A stretch of DNA of 64,000 nucleotides from Inia geoffrensis (lineage: Eukaryota > Chordata > Mammalia > Artiodactyla > Iniidae). The stretch lies in contig CM070899.1 of the NCBI GenBank assembly GCA_036417435.1, positions 149,372,237 through 149,436,236 of the forward strand, written 5' to 3'. Shown here piece after piece: positions 21,462 to 32,890 of the stretch. The first letter of the stretch is position 1, and every line of letters begins with the position of its first letter. The notes beneath the pieces were generated by a model, which ran no database searches, was not told the origin of the DNA, and worked only from the letters and a program-made list of their open reading frames with translations. Both the position numbers and the translations under genes were made by a program.

Positions 21462-21666
21462 GGGGCTTCCCTGGTGGCGCAGTGATTGAGAGGCCACCTG
21501 CCGATGCGGGGGACACGGGTTCGTGCCCCGGTGCGGGAAGATCCCACGTGCCGCGGAGCAGCTGGGCCCGTGAGCCATGGCCGCCGAGCCTGCGCGTCCG
21601 GAGCCTGTGCTCCGCAACGGGAGAGGCCACAGCAGTGAGAGGTCCGCGAACCGCAAAAAAAAAAAA
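21462..21666 (+). mobile_element. CHR-type SINE, copy 3
   Basis: GGGCTTCCCTGGTGGCGCAG head, GGGTTCGTGCCCCGG B box, GATCCCACGTGCCGCGGAG body and A tail. A perfect 15-nt duplication, AAAAAGTCCCACCCC, at 21447-21461 and 21667-21681. Confidence 0.96.
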
Positions 21667-21689
21667 AAAAAGTCCCACCCCCTCCAGGT

Positions 21690-22300
21690 CCCCTCATTCA
21701 TTCATTTATTCATTCACGTGCTGCCCAGCGTTGATCTAGCCAGGCAGATGCTGAGCACTGGAAAGAAAAAGATAATCAAGGGACTTCCCTGGAACTCCAG
21801 TGGTTAAGACTTCCCCTTCCAGTGCAGGGGGTGTGGATTCGATTCCTGATTGGGAAGCTAAGATCCCACATGCCTCGGGGCCAAAAAAACAAAAAAAAAC
21901 ATAAAACAGAAGCAATACTGTAACAAATTCAATAAAGACTTTAAAAATGGTCCACATCAAAAAAAGACAAACAAAAAAAACCAAAAAGAAATCTTTTTAA
22001 TAAAAAACATTTTTCAAAAAAAACCCCAGATAATCAAGATGGGACCCCAATCCTCAACAAGCTTACAACTGTCCCGAGGAGAAGCCCACCTCCCTCATTC
22101 TGGCCTGGCCCGGCCCCTCCCTACCTCTCCAGCCAGAATGAATGTCCTCAAGCTCTTTAAAGGTTCCCTTGCTTCCAGGGCCTTCTTCATGTTGTTCCCT
22201 CTCCCTAGAGTAGCATCCATGGCTTGTGCTCCCCACCATGGGGCTAATTCACCCTTCAGGTTTCAACTTAGCAGTCCCTTCCTCTAGGGACGTCCTCCGC
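21690..22300 (+). mobile_element. L2 LINE fossil pieces, interrupted by a SINE
   Basis: CATTCATTCATTTATTCATTCA and CAGATGCTGAGCACTGG match the L2 3' end. After the SINE at 21781-22027, AATCCTCAACAAGCTTACAAC continues it. A second piece, with TTGTTCCCTCTCCCTAGAG and CCTTCAGGTTTCAACTTAGC, follows at about 22160-22300. Confidence 0.55.
21781..22027 (+). mobile_element. CHR-1-like SINE with long A-rich tail, copy 4
   Basis: Starts GGACTTCCCTGGAACTCC, B box GGATTCGATTCCTG, then GGAAGCTAAGATCCCACATG. It has a long A-rich tail region containing TTCAATAAAGACTTTAAAAA. The duplication AGATAATCAAG lies at 21770-21780 and 22028-22038. It differs from copies 1-3 in body, so it belongs to another CHR subfamily. 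Nested in an L2 fossil. Confidence 0.88.
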
Positions 22301-22329
22301 GTGCCCCAGCTATAGGATCCTATAAGCCA

Positions 22330-22860
22330 GTGAGATTTCTCCAACACATTTATTGTACCCATTTAAGATATAAATTGAATCATCTCCTGTTTAAATGGAA
22401 AAGCCTTCCAGAGCCTCCTATTTCACGCAGATTAAAATTGAATCCCCTTCCCATGGCCTGCAGACCTCTCCGACTTCACCAGCCTCATCCCTCCCCCTTG
22501 CTTACTCCATTCCATCACCCCCTATGCTCCTTCAGCCTCCTTTCCATGTCAACAACATCTAGTCCATTCCCAACTCAAAAGTGCTGTGCTTGCCAGAAAA
22601 TTCTACCTTCGGGGATATTCCCGAAGTTCTGCCTCTTGCTCATTCTTCAGATAAGAGCTGGGCTGCGATCTCCTCCTGGAGCCCACCCCCTGCCAGAAGC
22701 CCCCACCTCCCACCTCCCGGTCAGGCTTCCCATCACATCTCTCTGCTTGGTTCCTTCCTAGGACTTATGGCTCTCTGACATTATCTGAGTGCCAGATATC
22801 AACACTGATGGCCCCTGCCCACTGAATTTCCAGGCCAGAAACTATCTGTCTTGTGCATCA
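22330..22860 (+). mobile_element. L2 LINE fossil
   Basis: GCAGATTAAAATTGAATCC, ATGGCCTGCAGACCTCTCC, CTTGCTTACTCCATTCC and later CTCTGACATTATCTGAG follow the order of L2 3' coding and UTR sequence. Too decayed for a reading frame. Confidence 0.55.
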
Positions 22861-23395
22861 CGGCATCACCAACGTGAAGGAATGAAGCTTGTTTGTGTCC
22901 CCACCTGCCACTCACTTAGGGCTCTGAGGGCAGGACCAGGCAGGCTGATGCCACAGCCCTGCACTCGGCACCCACCTCAGGCTGAGAAGGAGTTAGTGGA
23001 CATGCGCTGGGCTGGGGCTCCCCCATACGCCATGTCTGAGCACTCAGCAAACAGGCCTCTCGGTTACATCATTTCGGGACGGAGATGCGGAACCAGGGCT
23101 GTTGTCTGGCCTTTATCTGTCTATTGTACACAGGACCCAGCCCAGGGCCCTGAGAGGGGCCACATGACTAGGGTGACAGAGAACACGAAGAAAAGAGACC
23201 AACCCCAGGCCAGAGAGCACCAAATGCACCCCCTGGCCCTGGTTTCACAGTGTCAGAGAGAAAAAGGGCACTCTGAGAGCACCAGGAACATCCTTGGGCT
23301 GCAGACACCAGAAGGTGCCCCCAAGAACAGCACCCTGATTTTTCTGTCTGCTTCAGCCCCCCTCCTGCAAGCAGCAGCGTGTCACAACAGAAACC
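22861..23395. other. Intron segment with no recognised element
   Basis: Unique-looking sequence. A 357-residue plus-strand open frame (22789-23862) crosses it but then runs through MIR and L1 sequence, so it is not a gene. Confidence 0.5.
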
Positions 23396-23397
23396 CC

Positions 23398-23535
23398 ACA
23401 GGCTCTGAGTCAGACAGGAGCCCAGCTCTGCCACCTACCAGCTGGGTGACCTTGCCACCCCTGTCCCCCTCAATTTCTTCATCTGCAAGACAAAGATACA
23501 ATAGCACCTGTTTCGATGAGTCATGTACGTGTGTC
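23398..23535 (+). mobile_element. MIR SINE fossil
   Basis: CAGGCTCTGAGTCAGACAGG, CCCAGCTCTGCCACCTACC, AGCTGGGTGACCTTG and ATTTCTTCATCTGCAAGAC in sense MIR order. Confidence 0.8.
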
Positions 23536-23554
23536 TATCCTAACCCAGATTCAT

Positions 23555-24415
23555 CAAAAGCAGCCCTATTGTGTAAACTGGTGCAACCACTTTGGAAACA
23601 GATCTGTCAGTGTCTTGGAAAGTTAAATATCATACAATCCAGGAATTCTACTCCTGGGGACAGACCCAAAAGAAATGAAAGTGTTTGTTCACAAAAAGCC
23701 CTGTGCACGAAGGTGCAGAGTGGATTTACCCATAATAGTCCAAAATTGGGAACAGTCAGGGTTCCAACAGCTAGGAGACTAAACAAACTCGGGTATTTCA
23801 TAACGTGGCGTACTACTCAGCAAAAGACAAGAACAGACTGCTGTTATCTACGACACGGATGAACCTCGAAAACATTTTGCCAAATACACATTGTATGTTT
23901 CCATTTATATGAAGCTGTAGATCAAGCAAAAGTAACTTATTGTGGGAAAATATGAGAACAGTGGCTACCTCTGGGGAGGTGGGGGGCAGAGAATGGGGAG
24001 GGGCACAGGGGAACTTGCTGAGCAGATGGGAATACTCTCGATCTTTCTGGTTTTGGGTTCCACAGGTGTATACATTTGTCAAAACTCAGAGGATATACAC
24101 TTGCAATTTATACATTTCATTGACTCGAAACACTACCTCCAATGAAAACAAATACTGAATGCTAGTTTAATGATATACATACTAAAGTGTCTAGGGGGAG
24201 TGTACCAACACCTACAATTTCCTCTGAGATGCATCAGAAAAACAAGGTGGATATAAGTGGCTAGAGGGACAAAGAGAAGGACAGACCCTATGACAGAGCA
24301 AGAAAGTGAAATATTAATTGCAGATTCCAGGGAGTGGGTATATGGATGTCCACTGTAAATTTTTCAGCTTTTCTGTATGCCTGAAAATTGTTTTCCATGT
24401 TGAAATGGCAGAACT
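23555..24415 (+). mobile_element. Old L1 (L1M-type) 3' fragment
   Basis: Resembles the end of L1 ORF2 and 3' UTR: GTAAACTGGTGCAACCACTT, CAGGAATTCTACTCCTGG, CATAATAGTCCAAAATTGGG, then the non-coding 3' region to GTTTTCCATGTTGAAATGG. Multiple frame breaks. Plus orientation. Confidence 0.7.
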
Positions 24416-24429
24416 GGGAGAATCCTCCT

Positions 24430-24990
24430 TATTTACATGTCCCAAGGAAAGCAATTTCATAGCCCTATTTTGTGGCCCATTCTTTGGGGAAGTTCTTCCT
24501 TACTGCTAACAAGATCCCCATAGGCTGTGGTCACAGACCACTGACATTTTCAGTGGGGTGAGTGGGGTGTCTAACTTGGTGGTGACACAAATCAGATGCT
24601 CACCAGTAATTGTTGAAATAATTAATTAGTTAATTAATAAGAGAGAGTACATAGTGCATTTGATAATGAGTTGTTTTCTGATTTCCACCTGCAATCTCCT
24701 AAACATCAGACCATCAGACAGCCGTCCTCGGGGGCCCTTCTCAGACTCTGCACTGGTTTGTGTGTGTCCCTCCCTCTACCCCTCGGTTTCTCCTGCAAAT
24801 GTGCAGCCTCCCCGATAGGGCTCCTTGGCTGCTCCCACAAGGGCCAAACAAGCAGCTAGATATGTTTAAGGCACCAGCAGCCAGAGGCACAAAAAAATGA
24901 GGACAATTCAGCTTTGATGAACTTCTGCAGGTTTCTGCACTCAGAGAGACTCTATTTTCATTTCAGCAGACATGAAAAGTTTTTGTCTTA
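24430..24990. other. Intron segment, short AT palindrome only
   Basis: Includes AATAATTAATTAGTTAATT at about 24617-24635, a near-palindromic AT run. Nothing else recognised. Confidence 0.4.
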
Positions 24991-24994
24991 CCGT

Positions 24995-25235
24995 TGTTCT
25001 GAGCTGAAATGTATCCCCCCCAAAATTCATAAGTTGAAGTCCTAAGCCCCAGTACCTCTGAATGAATGTGACTCTATTTGGAGATAAGGTCTTTAAAGAG
25101 GTAACTAAGTTAAAATGGGGTCATCAGGCTCTAATCCATGATGACTGAGGTCATAAAACAAACACAGAAAAGACCATGTGAAGGCACAGGGAGGAATTTA
25201 GCCATTTGCAAACCAAGAAGAAAGGCTTAACATTG
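24995..25235 (+). mobile_element. MLT1-like LTR fragment (ERVL-MaLR)
   Basis: CCAAAATTCATAAGTTGAAG, TCCTAAGCCCCAGTACCTC, TTTGGAGATAAGGTCTTTAAAG and GACCATGTGAAGGCACAGGG match the 5' half of MLT1-type LTRs. The 3' half is missing. An old non-coding retroviral-like remnant. Confidence 0.75.
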
Positions 25236-25580
25236 TTTTTATTTTAAATTACAAATCTGGTGAGTGTGGTCATCTCTTTATTGCTTAAACCTTTTAAAGT
25301 GTTATTCTAATAGAGAAGAAAAACAAAGGATTATATATTGAACACCTTATTTATCCATCACCTGGAATTGATATACATATTATCATTTTGTCAGATGCTA
25401 AGATCTCCAAAAAAGGAAGGAAGACATCACAGGTGAAGTTAAGAGCCTTATTTACCTTGATTTCCTCTCCCCTCTTCCTAGAGCCAAGCCTCTCATGAAA
25501 TTGATTTGTATCCAGTCCAATGGTTTTATCTTTTCACTATATATCTATGTGTATAAACAGTGCATTATATTGGTCATTGA
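25236..25580. repeat. AT-rich sequence, probably old repeat, family unknown
   Basis: T/A-rich segment with TTATTTATCCATCACCTGG and CCTCTTCCTAGAGCCAAGCC, reminiscent of ancient LINE or transposon sequence. Not assigned. Confidence 0.3.
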
Positions 25581-25740
25581 GGTTTTTTTAATTGACGTAT
25601 AGTTGATTTACAATGTTGTGTTAATTACTGCTGTGCAGCAAAGTGATTCAGTTATACATATATGTACATTCTTTTTTTTATATTCTTTTCCATTATAGTT
25701 TATCCCAGGATGTTGAATATAGATCATGGTGTTTTTTTAC
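25581..25740 (-). mobile_element. L1 3' UTR fragment, reverse
   Basis: TTGACGTATAGTTGATTTAC, AATGTTGTGTTAATTACTGC, TGTGCAGCAAAGTGATTCAG and TTATACATATATGTACATTC match the artiodactyl/whale L1 3' UTR on the minus strand. The left T-run is the tail. Confidence 0.8.
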
Positions 25741-25919
25741 CTTACATACGTGGTATGTCGTTCTGCAATCTGTTTTTTTCAAAGTACAGCCATGTTACTG
25801 CACAGAGAACGAGGTTTTCAAAGCAACAGCTATGCGGGATTCCAGCCTGTCAACATACATGGCTCCTCACCCCTTTCCCTCCTGAAGACATGTGAGCTGG
25901 TTCCCAATCATTTTGCAAA

Positions 25920-26135
25920 GAATGTGGAACAGCGGGCTCTGGAGTCAGCCTGGGTCTGAATCCTAACCCTGCCATTGACAGCTATGGTCTTAGCTCTTGC
26001 ATCTTTTGGGCCTAATTTCCTCATCTGTGAAATGAGAGCAGTTCTCCGCTCATACGACCGTGTTGGATTAAATGAGATGCCACATAAACTGCCTGGCCCA
26101 GAGCAAGTGCTCAAAACCAGCCGCTGCTACTAGTG
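25920..26135 (+). mobile_element. MIR SINE fossil
   Basis: Nearly complete sense MIR: GCGGGCTCTGGAGTCAGCC, GGGTCTGAATCCTAACCC, TTTCCTCATCTGTGAAATG, GGATTAAATGAGATGCC, GCAAGTGCTCAAAACC. Confidence 0.88.
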
Positions 26136-26885
26136 TGCACTCCAGAGACTGGGAAGACAGAACAATCAATAAACACAAGTCTGGACAACAAAGACCATCT
26201 CAAAAATGGGACCAGTGACAGGTAGGACTCAGGTGGACAGAATGAAATCCAGACGGCTTCCAGGCAAGGGAAGTGGCCTGACCAGAAGACTAAGAGTGGG
26301 AAATGCTTGGGAATGTTTCAGGAATGCCCACTAGATGAGTTTGGCTGGGGCAGAGGGTTCCCAAGGTGGGGATCGTGGGAGGCAAGTCTCCAGAGAGATG
26401 TTGCAGCCAGAACACGATCACCGAAGACTGAATTTTACCCCGGGACCAATTAGGACCCAACAAAGTTTCTTGAGCTGCAGTTACCGAATTATGTCCCTGC
26501 CACCCAAATAGTTTTTGAAAATCAACTCTGAGGCTTGGAGGGCATTCTCAAAAACAGCTGTGCTTTCATTTCTCAACTGCATATCAGGTGACATAGGTCA
26601 GAGCACGTTCAGTCAAGTCCAGCCCTGTGGGGAAAGGTTAGTGGAGGCAAAGGTCAGGACGGAGCCAGGCATCTTTTTGGGGGGTGCAGAGAGAAGAGAT
26701 AAAAGGGAAATGGAGAGAGAACTCAGCACATGGGCGAGCGCTGTCAGAACGTGCTGGGGAGCAGGTAGTGTTCTTCAGGAATGGGGGTGTTCAAACGTTT
26801 TGTAGCCTGGGAAACTTCATAAAAGTCTTGTGCAGAATACCACAGCACCTCTGACCTCACTTCAGAGAATAGAGCTGGAGAGCTG
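26136..26885. other. Intron segment with no recognised element
   Basis: Unique-looking sequence; no supported feature. Confidence 0.45.
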
Positions 26886-26889
26886 CCAA

Positions 26890-27050
26890 TGCGACCGTCA
26901 TGCTCGAAGTGTGGTCCCTGGACTATAGCAGCATCTGCCTGACCTGGGTACTCACTAGAAATGGCATCCTCAGGCCCCACAACAGATCTACAAATCGGAG
27001 TCAGAAACTCTGGGCTGGGGTCCAGCAATGTGTGCTGTAGCCAGGCCTCC
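26890..27050 (+). mobile_element. MER5-like hAT DNA-transposon fossil
   Basis: AAGTGTGGTCCCTGGACTA, CAGCAGCATCTGCCTGACC, TAGAAATGGCATCCTCAGGCCC, CAGAAACTCTGGGCTGGGG and CAGCAATGTGTGCTGTA follow the MER5 consensus closely. Confidence 0.82.
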
Positions 27051-27194
27051 CAATGAAGGGGACGCACGCAAGTAGGAGGACCACCAGGGTCTGATCCCAC
27101 ACCCCTCCCCACACACAGGCTCCACCCCCAGAGACATCCTCCTGCAGCCTCAGAGCCCTCCAACTTTCCACCCCGTCCACAACCACCACATTAG

Positions 27195-27340
27195 ACGTAT
27201 GAGAGGTCAGGGCCAGAAGAGGCCTCAGAGATCACCTGGTCAGGCCCCTGACTTAAAATGTAAGAAAACGGAGGGTCAGAGATGGCCAATGTCTTGCCCA
27301 GAATCACCCAGTAGGTTGGTGGCAGTGACAGGACAGACCC
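27195..27340 (-). mobile_element. MIR-like fossil
   Basis: CAGAGATCACCTGGTCAGGCC, AAGAAAACGGAGGGTCAGAG and TCTTGCCCAGAATCACCCAG resemble a reverse MIR-related SINE; subfamily uncertain. Confidence 0.5.
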
Positions 27341-27634
27341 CACAGGTCATTCCGTCCTGCCCCGGTGTCCTCACTTAGAGGACGTTCTCAGGATGTGGAC
27401 AAAAATACCTGTGCCCATGAAATTCAGGGATGCCAAACCCCACTGGGTCCCAGGACCCCTTCTGCCCCTCCCTCCTTCTCACAATCAGTGTCAAAAACAG
27501 AATAGCACAGAACCCGCCGTGCCCTGTGGGAGCTGTGGGAGGGCACTGGACCCAGGACTAAAAGCAGAGATGAGAGGTTGCAGGGCGGGGGGCAGGACCT
27601 GAGAGCATCTGTGACACGGGGCGGGGGCGTGAGC

Positions 27635-27810
27635 AGGGGCTCTGGAGCAGACCTGCTGATTCAAACCCCATGTCTGCCACTTCCTGGTTGCATGACCCAG
27701 GACAAGTGCTGTAGCCTCTCTGTGCTCAGTTTCCCCACCATTAACATGAGGATGCTAATGGTCCCTGCCTCATTGGGTTGTGCTGAGAATGAAGGATGGT
27801 TAAAATCAGA
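27635..27810 (+). mobile_element. MIR SINE fossil
   Basis: GGGGCTCTGGAGCAGACC, GATTCAAACCCCATGTCTGCC, TGCATGACCCAGGACAAGTG, CTCTGTGCTCAGTTTCCCC and a CCTGCCTCATTGGGTTGTG block in sense order. Confidence 0.88.
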
Positions 27811-27821
27811 CTGTCCTATCT

Positions 27822-27930
27822 AAAAGAGGATGTATATGTGTGTATAACTGAGTCATTCTGCTGTACAGCAGAAATTAACACAACATTGTAAATCAACTCT
27901 ACTGCAATAAAAAATAAATTAAAAAAAATA
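27822..27930 (+). mobile_element. 5'-truncated L1 3' end
   Basis: CTGAGTCATTCTGCTGTACAG, CAGAAATTAACACAACATTG, TAAATCAACTCTACTGCAAT and an A-rich tail: the whale L1 3' UTR only. The flanks AAATCAGACTGTCCT and AAATAAGACTATTCT look like a decayed target-site duplication. Confidence 0.85.
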
Positions 27931-27934
27931 AGAC

Positions 27935-29640
27935 TATTCTGAGAACAGCACGTGGGACCCGGTCACAGCACAGCGTCTGTCGTCTCCATGATGAGTTAAG
28001 GTTCCCTAGAATATTCCCTCAGCAGCTGCTCCACTGAAAGCAAAGCCAAGGCCCACAGAGGCGTGGGAGCCATGAGAACAAGGTGCCCGGCACTCTGGGC
28101 AGGTGCATGCACTGTCCCCAAGCTGGGTTCTGCGGTAGGTGTGCGAGATATGCTGGTAGAAATCAGCCCCTCCTATTCGGCAGGTCTCTATGGAGTCCCT
28201 GTGAAGTGCTGGCTACAGGATAAAACACAGTCCCTGCCTCTGACACAGCACACAAAGAGAAAACAAAAACATCCAGGAGCCTGATGCCGCCCAGGGCGTG
28301 TGGGTGCAGCTCCAGGGAGCCTCCCCTGGGCTAAGATGCTGGCTGAGCCACCCTCTCTGGTCAGCAACCCACCAAGGCAGGTGAGGGCTGGTACCTGGGA
28401 AGGTAACAGGGTGGAGCCTCAAGGCCAGGTGCCTGATCAGAGTCCAGGTAACAGGCAAGTCACCTGGGTGGGGACACAGCTTGTGGCCCAGGACCGGGGG
28501 CGGCGGGGTGGGAAGCAGGGAAGAGTGACCAGTCATTTCCATGGAGACAGGACGTGACCCTGGATAATGACGCCTGCACGAGGGTCAGGGACGGATAAGG
28601 TTGCTCCTCCTCCACCATGGCTGCCCCAGGTCCCAGGGCGCTGCTCTGAACTGCGAAGAGGGAGGGTAGGACTGTCTCGGTCGGAGCCAGGGCAAGGGCA
28701 GGCCCCCAGCGGGCTAGGCAGAGGGTCTGCTGGCTTCTGGGAGAGGGAAGCCAGGCCCAGCCCTGGACCAGCACGTGCAGCCAGTCTTCGCTTGCCCACC
28801 AGGGTGCTCACCCCCCCATCACATGGTGGAGGAAGGCTGACCGCCCGCCCCCCCCCAGCCAAGTCACCCTCTGACGGAACTTTGTCCCAGGAACTTGGCC
28901 TGGGGGACCCAGGGAATCTGGCTGCACCTTCGGCACCCCAGCCCACCTCCCGCACAGCCTGGAGGTAGATTCCAGGTGGCAAAAGAGAGGGGCTTGACCT
29001 TACACGTCCTGTAACTATGGGCAGAACACAGATCCATCTGTCTGGCTGGTTGATGTTTTCCCAGCTCTCACCAAAGGGGCCAGCCCAACAGAGGCTCTCA
29101 AATAAACATGCTGAATAAATGCAGAAATAGGGAAATGAGCGAGTGCCTTGAAGAGACTCGGTGACATCTTCTGGAACCTGGAATCCGCTGTTCCTTGGGT
29201 TTCTCCCTCCCCGTCTCACTGTCCTCTCCTCCGGGCTGCCCGGGGTCACCTTCCCCATAAGCCACCAGCCCCCAAATCTTTGTCTCTTACAATCGGAAAG
29301 TGACAAGAGATGAAACACAATTGTTCTCTCTTGCCTTCGATATGCTGCATCTGCTAAGGTACCACGGGGCCTCTGTGGACCAGCAGCAGGACGGTGAGTC
29401 AAGGTCACGGCCAGCCAGGACCACACCCTGACAACCAGCTCTACTGTTTCCAATCAGATGAACTCGAAAGCAGGTAAATCTAGAATTTTTAAATCTCCAT
29501 TTAGAAAAAACTGCACCCTCTCCTCAGGGGAGCCCTATTTTCATATCTATACATTTTTCTTTCAATTTCCCATTAGATAACATTTTCTAAAATTCTGCCC
29601 CTGCTTCTCTTGAGACAGCCCTTCCAGCTGTAGATGTCTT
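27935..29640. other. Intron segment with no recognised element
   Basis: GC-rich unique sequence. A 306-residue minus-strand open frame (28533-29453) has no recognisable domain, low-complexity Pro/Gly/Ser content and no splice or expression evidence; I treat it as chance. An AT-rich stretch lies at 29460-29600. Confidence 0.45.
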
Positions 29641-29654
29641 GGCTAATAATACTG

Positions 29655-29770
29655 GCCACCCTGACTCGACTCTAAACTCCAAGAGCGGGGGAGGGACCAT
29701 GGCCTTTTATTTTTGCAGCGTCGTGTCCCAAGGCTTAGCACCATCCCTAGCACATGGCTGGAGCCAAGAG
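29655..29770 (+). mobile_element. L2 LINE 3' end fossil
   Basis: GACTCTAAACTCCAAGAGCG, GGGACCATGGCC and CTTAGCACCATCCCTAGCAC follow the L2 3' UTR. Confidence 0.5.
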
Positions 29771-30590
29771 CTGGGACAGAAGAGGGTTGACCCCCTCCTC
29801 TCCCTGTCCTGCAGAGAGCAGGACCCGGCCAGCCCAGCTAGCGCCCCTGGCCGTCCTTCCCCAATAGTCCAGATGCTGGGACAGGCCTGGACCCGCAGTG
29901 AGGCGGGCGGCCAGATGCAGCTCAGCATCCATGGTGGGAGGAAAACACCGCCAGCTTCAGGCCCCCATTAGCAGTCTGTTACGCACTTGGAAGACAATCC
30001 TTTGAAAACAAATGGAATACAAGGCCTCCCCTTCAACTCCTGCCCTAGGAACAGAAGCCGGGGGCCCCCAGAAGACACAGGGCCCTCCCACGGAGGAGGG
30101 AACACTTCAGCCATAGGCCACATGCCCTAGGAGCCAGGCACTTCTTTCCACGCCCTCCCCTTCACTGCCGGGAGCTTCGAGGGGCCCTAGCTCCTCCAAG
30201 GGCCTCAAAGACAAGGTTTCTGCCAAGGGTATAGAACTACACCCCTCCTCCACGCCCCTCCCCCCTCCCCATCTATCATGTTATTTCCCACTTGGTGTCT
30301 TATAGCCACACTTGTTAAAATGACTGCCACTTAAGAGGTGGCAAGAAGTCAGAAACGCAATCTGGAGCAAAGCTGATATTAAATAACTTCCTGAGCCTGG
30401 CACGTCTTCCAAGGCCCCCTCCTGGATCTCAGGTGGATCATAAAGAAGCTACAGAAGATAAGGAGCCAGAGGCACCCCAATTCCAGCCCCAGAGCCACGC
30501 CTCTGCTGGGGGAAGGCCCCTCCCTTCTCTGGGCTGGAGTTTCTGCACCAGTAGAGCCTAAAGTAATTCCTTCCTATGTGATCCCACACC
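29771..30590. other. Intron segment with no recognised element
   Basis: GC-rich unique sequence with no supported feature. Confidence 0.45.
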
Positions 30591-30592
30591 CC

Positions 30593-30594
<2 letters not shown>

Positions 30595-30634
<40 letters not shown>

Positions 30635-30636
30635 CT
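30595..30636 (+). repeat. (CA)n microsatellite
   Basis: About 42 bases of CA dinucleotide with one G interruption near the right end (CACACACGCACACAC). Confidence 0.95.
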
Positions 30637-30639
30637 GAG

Positions 30640-31285
30640 TAAAGGATATGAAATGACGTCTGACACTCAAATCTACGCTGGAAGAGCCCTCCCTGTCAAC
30701 TAGCCCTCCCCTCCCCTCGCCGTTTTCCAGATAAACAAACTGAGCCTCAGAGATCTTGAGTCTCATGGCTGAGGCCAACCAGATAGGCTGGGGATTAAAG
30801 AATCTCAAGAAGAGTAATACCCAAGGAAAATACCAGAAAGGGCCTGGCTGTTAGATGCCGGGATTGGTTGGCTACAATGAGGTCAGTCAGGTGCACAGGT
30901 GTGTTCTGCAGCTGTGGCTTCATGCCATTGGCCCAGCAACAAACACTCCCAATGCCATCATCACACTCGTGTCCTCAGAGAATCACCTCTAGCTGCTCAC
31001 ACTTGAAGGGAAGAGAAATTCATCTGACGGATCCTCTGAAGCCTGACGCCGAGTCAGTCTCATCTGCCTCAGCAATGCCCACCATGGCCACCACACCAGA
31101 TCAGAATACATTGCTGTTCTCCATTCTGGCCACTTGGTGTCACTGCTGTCCCCAATGAACTAGAACCATAGCAGGCTCCTTGGGAAGTAAAATGACCCTA
31201 CCAGGCCAACAGGATCCCATACATACCCCCTGCACTGTATCCTAATTCCATCCTTCCTCCAGAAAGAGACAGATGGTCCATGATG
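30640..31285. other. Intron segment with no recognised element
   Basis: Contains a possible reverse MIR scrap at about 30722-30760 (GATAAACAAACTGAGCCTC). Otherwise unassigned. Confidence 0.35.
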
Positions 31286-31289
31286 GAGT

Positions 31290-31490
31290 ATCCATCCATC
31301 ATGTTCCAGACACTTTCCACACATCATATAAACTAATCATCACAGCAACATCTCCCAACAACACCTGACTTTGCAGGTGAAGAATATGAGACCCTGAGAA
31401 ATTAAGCAATTTATTCAAAGTTCAAAAAAAACAAGCAAGGAGGAGGGCCAGAATTGGAACCCGAGTCTGACATCAAATTCCATGACCTTT
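31290..31490 (-). mobile_element. MIR SINE fossil
   Basis: ATGTTCCAGACACTTTCC, ATATAAACTAATCATCACAG, GAATATGAGACCCTGAGAAA and GGAACCCGAGTCTGACATC in reverse MIR order. Confidence 0.75.
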
Positions 31491-31672
31491 TCACAACATA
31501 CTTTAGCCTCCCTTGAGTTATCAGACTCTGTGCTATGGGTTCTGGTTAAATCGGGTTGGTTTGCCATGACCCTGGGAGGTGCTGGGAGAAAACCACGTGC
31601 AGCTTTGTTCAAAGGCACAATCATAATAGGGCAGGATAAATAGCACCTCCCTTCCTGCAGAAATCATGGTCT

Positions 31673-31687
31673 AGTGCCCTCTTGTGG
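31673..31687 (-). promoter_or_regulatory. CTCF-like motif
   Basis: AGTGCCCTCTTGTGG, read on the minus strand as CCACAAGAGGGCACT, fits the CTCF core CCASYAGRKGGCRS closely. Candidate insulator or loop anchor inside the NTRK3 intron; occupancy unknown. Confidence 0.4.
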
Positions 31688-32279
31688 CTGATCATAGAAC
31701 TGGAATGAATGCTCATGGGAGGCTCTTCAAGGTGGATTGGAGGGACTGAGCAGTCACCCCCTTCCCACTGGACTCATCCATTCTTTCTCCCAGGGCTGGT
31801 CCTGGAGCCCCATCTGTAGCTGACAGCCCTAGTCAATTACAATAGCCGGAAGAGAATCATCCAGTGAGTGGGAAGCTACATAGAGCAAGAACAGCAGTAA
31901 AACCACATGGAGCAACACCTGCAAGGGGCTGGGTGCTCCTGAGTCACCCTGCATGCAGGTTCCTGGCATCCCAACTCCCAAGGCTGGGGAGTGGGGAAGG
32001 CGGGCAGCAGCAAGGCTCTGCCTGGACACTGCCACTTGGTTTCCCAGCTGAGGCTATCAGTAGCAACCATTACAATCTCCCTGTTCTGGAGCAGACATGT
32101 GCCTCAGCCACTTTGTCACCTTTTCCAAATACACACCATGTTAGTCCTTCTGTTGCCTCCCCGAGCTCTGGCCCTGGGGCGGGGGGGGTCCTAGCTCCCC
32201 TCTCATCCCACTCTTCAAGGACCCAGAAACACCCCTGCCCTTCACCTCTGAGAGACTCCTATTGTACCATTTGCCAGTT

Positions 32280-32470
32280 TGGCCTCTGTGCACCCATCAT
32301 ATGCCAGGCACTTACTATAATCTCATTTAATCCTCACAACTACTCTAGGAAGATGGATCTAGTTAGCTCAGTTTTTCAGATGAAGAGACAGAAGCTCAGA
32401 GAGTTTAAGTAACTTGCCTAAGCTCACACAGGGGCAGAGCCAGGATTTAAACTGAAGGTTATCTGGCCAA
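32280..32470 (-). mobile_element. MIR SINE fossil
   Basis: ATATGCCAGGCACTTACTAT, CTCATTTAATCCTCACAAC, GAAGCTCAGAGAGTTTAAG and AACTTGCCTAAGCTCACAC: a well-preserved reverse MIR. Confidence 0.9.
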
Positions 32471-32769
32471 AGAAGCCACTATTCTTCCTAAGACACTGGG
32501 TTGCCTTTGAGGCAAAAGAACCATTGAAAGTCTTGGGGCCCAGGAATAGTTCTAATGGAAGACCTTGGTTTAAAAGATTAATCTCTCAAGATGTGGAGGA
32601 TGAGCTGGAAGAAGGAGAGGCTGGATTCAGGAAGAACAGATGAGGGTCATAAAAAGTAACCACACCTGTGGGAATGATGTTCTGGGGAGTGGTAATGAGA
32701 AGAGGAAGAAAACGAGAGGGAGAGACAAGCATTAAGACTTTTACACACACAGACTGGAGTGCACGTTCT

Positions 32770-32890
32770 CATCAAAATCTTAAAATAACCCAGTATTATC
32801 AGTATTATTTCTGATAAGGAAATGGAAATCAAAAAAGTATCCAGCCCAGGGTCACACAGCTGGGAAGAGGCAGTGTTGTGAACTCAAGCT
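32770..32890 (-). mobile_element. MIR SINE fragment
   Basis: ATAACCCAGTATTATCAGTAT, GATAAGGAAATGGAAATC, CCAGGGTCACACAGCTGGG. Confidence 0.65.

Noticed and set aside
22789..23862. 357-residue plus-strand open frame
   Set aside because: It runs from unique sequence through a MIR and then into old L1 sequence; no domain or codon signature of a gene.
28533..29453. 306-residue minus-strand open frame
   Set aside because: No recognisable domain, Pro/Gly-rich end, no splice or conservation evidence from sequence; most likely chance in GC-rich DNA. A cross-species alignment showing protein-like substitution would change this.
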